Assembly: GCA_003224835.1 (NCBI GenBank)
Contig: QHZX01000095.1
Location: 1-5,167, forward strand
Direction: 5' to 3'
Origin: Acidobacteriota bacterium
Lineage (GTDB): Bacteria > Acidobacteriota > Terriglobia > Terriglobales > Acidobacteriaceae
Length of the DNA: 5,167 nucleotides
Shown here: positions 1 through 5,167 of the stretch, in pieces
Layout: each line of letters starts with the position of its first letter
Position numbering within the stretch: the first letter of the stretch is position 1
Notes under the pieces: generated by a model
Told to the model about the DNA's origin: nothing
Database searches by the model: none
Seen by the model: only the letters and a program-made list of their open reading frames with translations
Translations under genes and position numbers: made by a program

Positions 1-1142
1 AGAGTGGAAAGCTCGAACTGAATCCGAAACGGAAACGCGATCTTTTCGCCAAGATGGTGGTGCGCGAAAACCGTCACTATTTCGATATCTTTCAGGCCGA
101 TGGCAGGTGGCGCAGCTATTCGGTCGACTACACCATCGGATCGAAATTTCAACAAGCTTATGCTACGAAGTTGGCGAATGGCGAAATCCACGTCTTCCCG
201 ATTCAATACAACGTGCTGTACAAGCGTTGGGTGAACTTTTGGAAAGTGATTGATGGCCCAGGGAGCGAGCGAGCAGACCCACGCACTTGGGAGAAACTTG
301 ACGCGTCGACCAGCTATCAAGCCATTTGCGCGGTGTGCCATACCAGCCAGTTGCGGAATGGAAATCGAGCAGGTTTCGAGACCAATCATCTTGAGTTTAA
401 GGAGCCGGGGATCAACTGTGAGATGTGCCACGGTCCTTCCGGTGGGCACGTCGTAGAAATGACCGAGCACGACTATCATCCAAAAGATCCTCTGAATCCA
501 CCAGTGAACTTCCACAGAATCGACAACCGTAAGTTTGTTGCTATTTGCGCTCAGTGCCACATGCAATCGGCGATCCGCAATCCTGGTACTAACGGTGAAT
601 TGAACTATGCTTCCGCTGGGGAGTTCTATGGGGACCGCTTGCAGCAACCCTTCGGCGAGTTCTCTCGAAAAGGTTTTTATAAGGACGGCCGCTTTCGGCA
701 AACAACATTCATGGTTGAAGCATTGGAGCGCTCACAATGCTTCAGAAAAGGCGGGGTGAACTGCGGAACCTGCCATGATCCTCACAGCCATGATTCCGCT
801 TCGAATCCAACATCGACAAGATTTCACAATCAGCCAGACCTGATGTGCACCGGTTGCCACGATCAATTCAGAGATGCGGCGGCAATCAGCCGGCACTCGC
901 ACCATCAAGCCGAATCTGAAGCCAGCCGGTGTGCTTCATGCCATATGCCGCGCATTATGGACGCGCTGTTGTTTCGTGCGCGTTATCATCAGATCGATGA
1001 CATTCCTAATGCTGAGATGACGAAGCGGTTCGGTCAGGAAGAGAGTCCCAACGCGTGCTTACTATGTCATGCTGACAAAACCGCCGAATGGGTGGAGCTG
1101 CAATTGTCTACCTGGAAGCCACAGCAGGCGGCTACTCAGTGA
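1..1142 (+). CDS. Multiheme c-type cytochrome, C-terminal part (5' truncated by window edge)
   Basis: The frame is open from the first complete codon at position 3, so the ATG at 54 is almost certainly internal and the true start lies outside the window. Numbered from the ATG at 54, there are seven CxxCH haem c attachment motifs: CAVCH (92-96), CEMCH (122-126), CAQCH (165-169), CGTCH (237-241), CTGCH (265-269), CASCH (293-297) and CLLCH (335-339). Many extra histidines could be distal ligands, for example the HH pair near 283 and the YH near 312. The order of motifs, the aromatic-rich region before the first haem and the SPNACxxCHxDKTAEW ending match the large multiheme cytochromes (cytochrome c554-like) common in Acidobacteria and Planctomycetes. 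Those usually start with a secretion signal and one more CxxCH, both missing here through truncation. Many also carry a C-terminal TPR region; this one stops about 23 residues after the last haem site, so it has none. Expected role: periplasmic or outer-surface electron transfer; the redox partner is unknown. Family call is firm, function is not. Confidence 0.9.
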   Translation, partial: SGKLELNPKRKRDLFAKMVVRENRHYFDIFQADGRWRSYSVDYTIGSKFQQAYATKLANGEIHVFPIQYNVLYKRWVNFWKVIDGPGSERADPRTWEKLDASTSYQAICAVCHTSQLRNGNRAGFETNHLEFKEPGINCEMCHGPSGGHVVEMTEHDYHPKDPLNPPVNFHRIDNRKFVAICAQCHMQSAIRNPGTNGELNYASAGEFYGDRLQQPFGEFSRKGFYKDGRFRQTTFMVEALERSQCFRKGGVNCGTCHDPHSHDSASNPTSTRFHNQPDLMCTGCHDQFRDAAAISRHSHHQAESEASRCASCHMPRIMDALLFRARYHQIDDIPNAEMTKRFGQEESPNACLLCHADKTAEWVELQLSTWKPQQAATQ

Positions 1143-1185
1143 ATCAAATTCACGAATTACCTGGGCAAAAACTAGCATAACCGGA

Positions 1186-2583
1186 CTACGACGTGATCAA
1201 AGCAATTGTGGTTACGTTGACGTCAGGCATCTGCGACGGCAATTCTAATTTGACTTTTTCGTCAGTCTGCGTGAACTTCAGTGATTGGCCGGTTACCAAC
1301 AGGCGGGCGAAAATAACCTTTGGTTTGATGCCACTTATTTCTAGTGCTGCGCTCGGCCACTCAATGACGTGAATGAATACCTTATTGTCCTTTGCCGTTG
1401 TGCGAATGGAAGCCATTCCTTGCACCGGCCCATAGGTGGTTCCATAAATGGAATCACCGTTGACGGAGAGCCAGTCACCAATCGCGCGCAGGCGTTCCTG
1501 AAATTCTGGCTGAATTGTTCCATCCGGACGCGGCCCAACATTGAGCAGGAAGTTTCCGCCACGGCTAGCGACTTCAACTAGACCTCGTATCAAGAACTGC
1601 GTCGATTTGAAGTCCCGATCATGTTGGTTGTATGCCCATTGATTGTTGATCGTCATACACGTTTCCCAAAGCTGAAATTCTTCTGGCTTTGGAATCGCAG
1701 ACCTGAGCTTGTCGTTGATGGTTGTATCAACGGCGTTGAATCGCACGTCCTTCGTAGGGATACCTGTAGGGATGAATTGCTCTGGGGTCTCATAATCACC
1801 AGGCACGCCAATGCGGTCATTCACCAACGTTGCCGACTGCAAATGCCGTATCAGTTCCACGAAGCGTCTGCCATCGTATTTCTCCTGATTATTCAGCCCA
1901 TCAAACCAAATCAACACAACCGGGCCGTACCTCGTGAGTAGCTCCGTCAGCTGCAATCGCATGTAATCCAGATAGAGCGGCCACTCAGGTCGCACCGGCT
2001 CTCCGTGCCAGTTCACTGAAGCGGGCTTAGTTGTATCGCGAAAGGCGGGGTGGTGCATATCCGGAGGCGAGTAATAAAATCCGAGCGGCATACTTGCTTC
2101 TTGGCACGCGAATGAGATCTGCTGCACGATATCTTTTCCGTAAGGAGTATTAGTGATTTTGTAGTTCGTATAAGCACTGTCGAACATGCAGAATCCGTCA
2201 TGATGCTTCGTGGTGAAAACCATGTATTGCTGCCCTGCGGATCGCGCTAATTCCACGAAGTCACGCGCATTGAACTTTTCCGGATTGAAACGCTTCGGTA
2301 ATTCGACATATTCCGCCTCTGTGATGCCTCCGGGCTTCGGAGTCATGATCGGCCATGAGGCTTCGACGCTAGCCAGTGAGTAAGGACCCCAATGAATAAA
2401 CATCCCGAACTTGGCATTCCGGTACCAGGCGGTGCGCTTGTCTGAAAAGATTGAAGAGAATGCAGCCCTCGGTATCAATGGCACCGAGCCGGCCAATGCC
2501 GCGGTTTTGAGAAACTTTCGGCGGTTGACAGCAAGATTGTGTTTGTTTAATGAGTAACTCAGATGCTCTGAAAATCTATTCAC
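1186..2583 (-). CDS. Tat-exported GH29 alpha-L-fucosidase
   Basis: Predicted retaining alpha-L-fucosidase that removes terminal L-fucose from glycans outside the cytoplasm. I chose the GTG at 2583 (465 residues) because a purine-rich GAGAGGGGG lies 8 bases upstream. A GTG at 2619 would add 12 residues but has no well-spaced ribosome binding site. Numbering from 2583: the Tat motif NRRKFLK (R21, R22) precedes a hydrophobic stretch and a possible cleavage site after AFS (41-43), with no lipobox Cys. Next come the GH29 barrel motifs FGMFIHWGPYS (59-69), TKHHDGF (125-131) and LIWFDG (225-230), where D228 is the expected nucleophile. Then come GDYETPE (262-268), a likely region for the acid/base Glu (not assigned with certainty), WETCMTIN (306-313) and GGNFLLNVGPRPDG (342-355). 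The last ~80 residues look like the usual small beta-sandwich. Length is normal for the family. It converges on the cytochrome and diverges from the dehydrogenase gene. Linkage to a fucose dehydrogenase-like gene supports L-fucose as the released sugar. Confidence 0.93.
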   Translation of the reverse strand: MNRFSEHLSYSLNKHNLAVNRRKFLKTAALAGSVPLIPRAAFSSIFSDKRTAWYRNAKFGMFIHWGPYSLASVEASWPIMTPKPGGITEAEYVELPKRFNPEKFNARDFVELARSAGQQYMVFTTKHHDGFCMFDSAYTNYKITNTPYGKDIVQQISFACQEASMPLGFYYSPPDMHHPAFRDTTKPASVNWHGEPVRPEWPLYLDYMRLQLTELLTRYGPVVLIWFDGLNNQEKYDGRRFVELIRHLQSATLVNDRIGVPGDYETPEQFIPTGIPTKDVRFNAVDTTINDKLRSAIPKPEEFQLWETCMTINNQWAYNQHDRDFKSTQFLIRGLVEVASRGGNFLLNVGPRPDGTIQPEFQERLRAIGDWLSVNGDSIYGTTYGPVQGMASIRTTAKDNKVFIHVIEWPSAALEISGIKPKVIFARLLVTGQSLKFTQTDEKVKLELPSQMPDVNVTTIALITS

Positions 2584-2591
2584 GTGCGCCG

Positions 2592-2600
2592 CCCCCTCTC
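2592..2600 (-). promoter_or_regulatory. Ribosome binding site deciding the fucosidase start
   Basis: On the minus strand GAGAGGGGG is followed by 8 bases (CGGCGCAC) and a GTG at 2583. This spacing suits a Shine-Dalgarno site and favours the GTG at 2583. The GTG at 2619 has only a GGAG at 2637-2640, 17 bases away. The match to AGGAGG is partial, so this is moderate evidence. Confidence 0.5.
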
Positions 2601-2667
2601 TACTCGTTGTTCTTCTCACAAGCGCGTGCGCCGAGTCTCCCCACGATTCGAGCGCTGAAAACTCGGA

Positions 2668-2695
2668 TTGACTGCATGAAAGCGCGAGCTATAGT
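2668..2695 (+). promoter_or_regulatory. Sigma70-type promoter for the dehydrogenase gene
   Basis: TTGACT at 2668-2673 (5 of 6 to the -35 consensus) is followed by a 16-base spacer and TATAGT at 2690-2695 (5 of 6 to the -10 consensus). Transcription would start near 2702, giving a leader of roughly 110 bases before the ATG at 2815. It lies in the intergenic region between two divergent genes, where a promoter is expected. The reverse complement of the -10 region reads TACTAT, but no matching minus-strand -35 was found, so the fucosidase promoter remains unlocated. The rest of 2584-2814 shows no strong hairpin or long inverted repeat. Confidence 0.5.
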
Positions 2696-2814
2696 ATCAC
2701 TCCTCACCATTTGAGCACTCATTTTGAAATTCGCAGAGTTGCTGCTCTCCTTCTGCGGCATCCTTAATATTTATATGCATGGATTTTGTCCAAACTCGAT
2801 CGCGAAAATGTCAA

Positions 2815-3582
2815 ATGTCCGATGATCTTGCGGGGAAAGTAGTACTCGTGACTGGCGGCGGAAACGGCATCGGACGTGAGTGTGCCATCGCTTACGCCCG
2901 CGAAAAAGCGATGGTAGCAATCCTCGATCGGGACATCACCACGGCAACGCGGACCGCAGCCGATCTGAGTTCACCGGGTTTAGCAGTGCAAGGGGACGTC
3001 TCAAATGGTGAAGCTGTAAAGCAAGCGATTGCGCGAGTACTAGAAAAATTCGGTCGAATTGATGCGGTGCACAACAATGCCGGCATTGCCAGCCCCTCGA
3101 AACCACTTCACGAAACCACGGAAGAAGAGTGGGACAACTTGCAGCGGATTAATGTCAAATCTGTTTACTGGACGACTTACCACGCTTTCGAAGCCCTCAG
3201 TGCCAGTAAAGGAGCAATACTCAATACTGCAAGCATGGTTGGAATAATTGGACAACAGGATCATGCCGCCTACGTTGCAACCAAGGGCGCGATGATTTCG
3301 CTTACAAAAGCGATGGCCGTCGATTATGCTCGCTACTCAATTCGCGTGAACGCGATTTGCCCTGCGGGCGTATGGACTCCGATGCTGGAGCACTGGTGTG
3401 AAGAGCAACAGAATCCGGAAAGCATTCGCAAATATCTGAATGACATTCACCTTCTTGGGTACTGTCCTCGCGGGGACGTGATTGCGGACGCGGCTGCATT
3501 TCTGTTATCCGACAAGGCGCGTTTTATTACCGGCTGCATTCTTCCAGTGAGTGGTGGGGCCGAACTTGGTTATCGGCGTTGA
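2815..3582 (+). CDS. Classical SDR oxidoreductase, probable L-fucose dehydrogenase
   Basis: NAD(P)-dependent short-chain dehydrogenase, 255 residues from the ATG at 2815. An in-frame ATG at 2779 would add 12 residues with no family counterpart; neither start has a clear Shine-Dalgarno site, and 2815 gives the standard SDR N-terminus. Visible motifs: TGGGNGIG (13-20) for dinucleotide binding; D38 at the end of strand beta2, which favours NAD over NADP; NNAG (87-90); and the catalytic tetrad N113, S140, Y153, K157 (YVATK). The usual PG after the active site is PA here (CPAGVWTPM). The last residues, GGAELGYRR, together with VGxIGQ near the catalytic Ser and YVATKGA, strongly recall vertebrate HSD17B14, reported to be an L-fucose dehydrogenase (recalled from memory, no alignment run). 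With the neighbouring fucosidase this suggests oxidation of L-fucose to L-fuconolactone in the cytoplasm. The alternative is 2-keto-3-deoxy-L-fuconate dehydrogenase, also an SDR of this pathway. SDR family is certain; substrate is inferred. Confidence 0.9.
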   Translation: MSDDLAGKVVLVTGGGNGIGRECAIAYAREKAMVAILDRDITTATRTAADLSSPGLAVQGDVSNGEAVKQAIARVLEKFGRIDAVHNNAGIASPSKPLHETTEEEWDNLQRINVKSVYWTTYHAFEALSASKGAILNTASMVGIIGQQDHAAYVATKGAMISLTKAMAVDYARYSIRVNAICPAGVWTPMLEHWCEEQQNPESIRKYLNDIHLLGYCPRGDVIADAAAFLLSDKARFITGCILPVSGGAELGYRR

Positions 3583-3588
3583 ATTAGT

Positions 3589-4611
3589 TCACGCGGTTTG
3601 CTGCGCAGTGGCAAGAATCCCCAATGCCAGCAGAATAATCAGCATGCCCAAGGCGAGAAAACGCTTTGTCGCACCAGAAACATCGTTCCACTCGCCGGTG
3701 AGCACTCCCGCGGTGTTGCTGGTCACAATGATCATGCCCATAAGCAAGGGCCAACCAATCACCACGCCGAGTGTACCCATCCGGGTTGTGCCCTCTGCAT
3801 AAAGTGACTGGCCTCCGAACCAGAACAGGCCCATGAGCGCGCCACAAAGCCATCCGGTATCTGCACCATCTTGCCTGAACCTTCCGAATGTATGGTTCTT
3901 TCGCAGCAGGTAACCGCAATACACCAAGTTTGCGATGAATCCTCCGGAAACGGCCAAGACCGTCACAACTCCAGCGCTCCACAGCGGGCTCGCGCCCAGA
4001 GATCGTGCGCGGTCCACGGCCTCTCCGCCGAAAGCATAAGAAAAATTCAGCGCCGACGAGAACAGCCCGGAAAGGCAGCAGATTACAAATCCGACAAGAA
4101 ATGGCTTGGGCGGAGCCGACAAGCTGCGCTTGTGCGCGGCATCACGCAAAATTCCGGCGCGCGCGCACAAGGCGATTCCCGCCAGCATAATCGCGGTGCC
4201 AACCAAGTACATTCGGCCCTGATGAGTGTGCAAGTGCTGAGGGGTAAGAATAAGTAGTGGAATCAGTGATCCCAATGACGCGCTCAAGCCCAGGATGATC
4301 GCCATCCCAAGACCGATCCCGAGAAGATTCATGCCTAAGCCTGCGAGCACCGATCCGATTCCCCAGCACAGACCAAAGCCGGTGATGCGGACGAGCGCCG
4401 ATGTCGACGTAAGGGAGTACACTTCGGCCAAGTGCGGCACGGTCGCGGCCGTGAACAGCCAGGGGAGTACGACCATCCCAGCTAAACCGTAAATTAGCCA
4501 TATGTGCTCGTAATTCCAGCGCCGCGCATACTTCATGGGAACGGCAAAGACGCCTTGCAGCATACCCGCAAATACAACCGCAGTCAGCCCCATCCAGATT
4601 GCGAATGACAT
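3589..4611 (-). CDS. RhaT-family sugar/proton symporter (L-rhamnose or L-fucose)
   Basis: Inner-membrane carrier of 340 residues, close to the length of E. coli RhaT (L-rhamnose/H+ symporter, drug/metabolite transporter superfamily). About ten hydrophobic helices can be seen, at roughly 5-25, 35-57, 74-94, 98-120, 133-151, 170-190, 210-233, 253-270, 280-300 and 316-337. RhaT-like features include the N-terminal GxxxAxxFAxxxVPMKxxRxWxxE pattern, CWGIGSVLAGLGMNLLGIGLG (81-101), the RAG after helix 5 (151-153) and GEWND (306-310), corresponding to KEWNN in RhaT. The ATG at 4611 gives the expected N-terminus, although no good Shine-Dalgarno site precedes it. It lies 32 bases downstream of the GntR-type gene on the same strand, so the two are probably cotranscribed. 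Its 3' end meets the convergent dehydrogenase with a six-base gap. The family transports L-rhamnose, a 6-deoxyhexose; the fucosidase and dehydrogenase nearby suggest that L-fucose may be the substrate here, which is inference. Confidence 0.88.
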   Translation of the reverse strand: MSFAIWMGLTAVVFAGMLQGVFAVPMKYARRWNYEHIWLIYGLAGMVVLPWLFTAATVPHLAEVYSLTSTSALVRITGFGLCWGIGSVLAGLGMNLLGIGLGMAIILGLSASLGSLIPLLILTPQHLHTHQGRMYLVGTAIMLAGIALCARAGILRDAAHKRSLSAPPKPFLVGFVICCLSGLFSSALNFSYAFGGEAVDRARSLGASPLWSAGVVTVLAVSGGFIANLVYCGYLLRKNHTFGRFRQDGADTGWLCGALMGLFWFGGQSLYAEGTTRMGTLGVVIGWPLLMGMIIVTSNTAGVLTGEWNDVSGATKRFLALGMLIILLALGILATAQQTA

Positions 4612-4643
4612 AGGTATCGGAATTTCGTGGAAATAAAACCACT

Positions 4644-5167
4644 CTACTGTGCCCAGACTTCCAACGCCGCATGAAGAAATAGATTTGTCACGTGAATCAA
4701 CGTTTCCTCAGCGAGATGAGGATTGCCGTGTTGCAGCACGTCAATAATGAGACGGTGGAGTCGAAGTTGTCTTGCCCATGGACTCGTGTCGAGCTTCTTT
4801 ACTAAAGCCTTCATCAATGTAAATGCATATAGCGGTACCAGGAGCCGTTTCCCATGCTCCCGTAGGACTGAGTTGCGTGGCTTTTCCAACATCAGCATGT
4901 GAAATTGTTGGACACTCCCGATGACCTGGCGCAAATCACCGGTTCCGATGGCATGATGAATTTCGTTTAACGCGAGTTCCAGGTCGTCAACCGGGAGTTT
5001 ATCCTCCGCGATGAGCCGTGCTGCTAAACCCTCCAGTACTCCGCGCACCTGATAGATATGAATGATATTGGCTCTCTCAAGTTTCAGAACACGTGCGCTG
5101 CGGCCGTGCCCTTTAGTGACAAAGCCTTGCGCGGTGAGTATGTTCAACGCTTCACGAACTGATATCT
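4644..5167 (-). CDS. GntR-family transcriptional regulator, FCD domain (5' truncated by window edge)
   Basis: The frame stays open to the right edge (first full codon 5165-5163). The TTG at 5147 is internal, and about 30-40 N-terminal residues of the DNA-binding domain are missing. Counting from the first visible residue (173 shown), SVREAL (2-7) is the hallmark recognition helix of the GntR winged helix-turn-helix, followed by the wing GFVTKGHGRSARV (14-26). The rest, from about 30 to 170, is an all-helical FCD ligand-binding domain: IYQVRGVLEGLAARL (37-51), FHMLML (88-93) and LHRLIIDVLQHGN (136-148). FCD regulators usually bind a metal through Asp-x3-His plus two further His. Here H89 and H137 are present, but the Asp position (85) is Val, and the last His (158) seems one residue out of register. 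It sits just upstream of the RhaT-like gene, so it probably regulates that gene and the fucose genes in response to a sugar acid or related metabolite. Its own promoter is outside the window. Confidence 0.88.
   Translation of the reverse strand, partial: ISVREALNILTAQGFVTKGHGRSARVLKLERANIIHIYQVRGVLEGLAARLIAEDKLPVDDLELALNEIHHAIGTGDLRQVIGSVQQFHMLMLEKPRNSVLREHGKRLLVPLYAFTLMKALVKKLDTSPWARQLRLHRLIIDVLQHGNPHLAEETLIHVTNLFLHAALEVWAQ

Noticed and set aside
1143..1185. Possible terminator between the convergent cytochrome and fucosidase genes, with inverted repeat AATTC-AC-GAATT at 1147-1158
   Set aside because: The arms are only five AT-rich pairs around a two-base centre, with no following T-run, so it is too weak to call a terminator.
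1621..1941. Open frame of 106 codons on the plus strand inside the fucosidase gene
   Set aside because: Antisense to conserved GH29 barrel motifs, with no ribosome binding site or recognisable domain.
2647..2660. Short palindrome AGCGCT with TT/AA flanks upstream of the promoter -35
   Set aside because: Only six perfect bases with mismatches on each side; expected by chance, and not a recognisable GntR-type operator.
2712..2721. Inverted repeat TGAG-CA-CTCA in the divergent intergenic region
   Set aside because: Arms of only four bases with no extension; too short to support as an operator without a second copy.
2779..2814. Extended N-terminus of the dehydrogenase from the ATG at 2779
   Set aside because: The extra 12 residues are not expected for classical SDRs, there is no ribosome binding site, and the ATG follows directly on an AT-rich stretch; the ATG at 2815 gives the standard N-terminus.
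3584..3982. Open frame of 132 codons on the minus strand
   Set aside because: Shadow of the symporter gene in another frame; the translation has no hydrophobic pattern or known motif.
3871..4257. Open frame of 128 codons on the plus strand
   Set aside because: Antisense to the symporter; composition is low in hydrophobic residues and looks like a reverse-strand shadow.
4142..4672. Open frame of 176 codons on the minus strand overlapping the symporter and the end of the regulator
   Set aside because: It lies in another frame of the clearly real RhaT-like gene, its product is rich in Arg/Ser/His without any recognisable motif, and it overlaps two convincing genes.

Overview
The window reads as a stretch of bacterial chromosome with roughly balanced base composition and tightly packed genes. 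It holds five protein-coding genes, and both outer ones run off the ends. No RNA gene, insertion sequence, CRISPR array or long repeat was seen. The gene types are a c-type multiheme cytochrome of the soil-bacterium kind, a Tat-exported family 29 glycosidase, a RhaT-type sugar symporter and a GntR/FCD regulator. This mix suggests an Acidobacteriota-like or similar soil/sediment heterotroph, but that is inference from gene content and not from a marker gene.

Layout: positions 1-1142 (+) carry the C-terminal part of a multiheme cytochrome with seven CxxCH haem sites. Positions 1186-2583 (-) encode a Tat-exported GH29 alpha-L-fucosidase that converges on the cytochrome. A divergent intergenic region (2584-2814) carries a good sigma70-type promoter pointing right. 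Positions 2815-3582 (+) encode a classical short-chain dehydrogenase whose C-terminal signature resembles the L-fucose dehydrogenase/HSD17B14 group. Positions 3589-4611 (-) encode a ten-helix RhaT-family sugar/proton symporter that ends only six bases from the dehydrogenase stop. Positions 4644-5167 (-) hold most of a GntR-family FCD regulator, whose N-terminus lies beyond the right edge. The regulator sits just upstream of the symporter on the same strand.

Taken together, the four right-hand genes look like a small L-fucose scavenging locus. An exported fucosidase would release L-fucose from glycans, the RhaT-like symporter would import it, the dehydrogenase would start non-phosphorylating oxidation (L-fucose to L-fuconolactone), and the FCD regulator would sense a sugar acid or related intermediate. 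The later enzymes of that route (lactonase, fuconate dehydratase and so on) are not in the window. The cytochrome appears unrelated in function. The best candidates for something new are the use of a RhaT-type carrier for fucose and the FCD regulator with an apparently degenerate metal site; neither amounts to a wholly new system.
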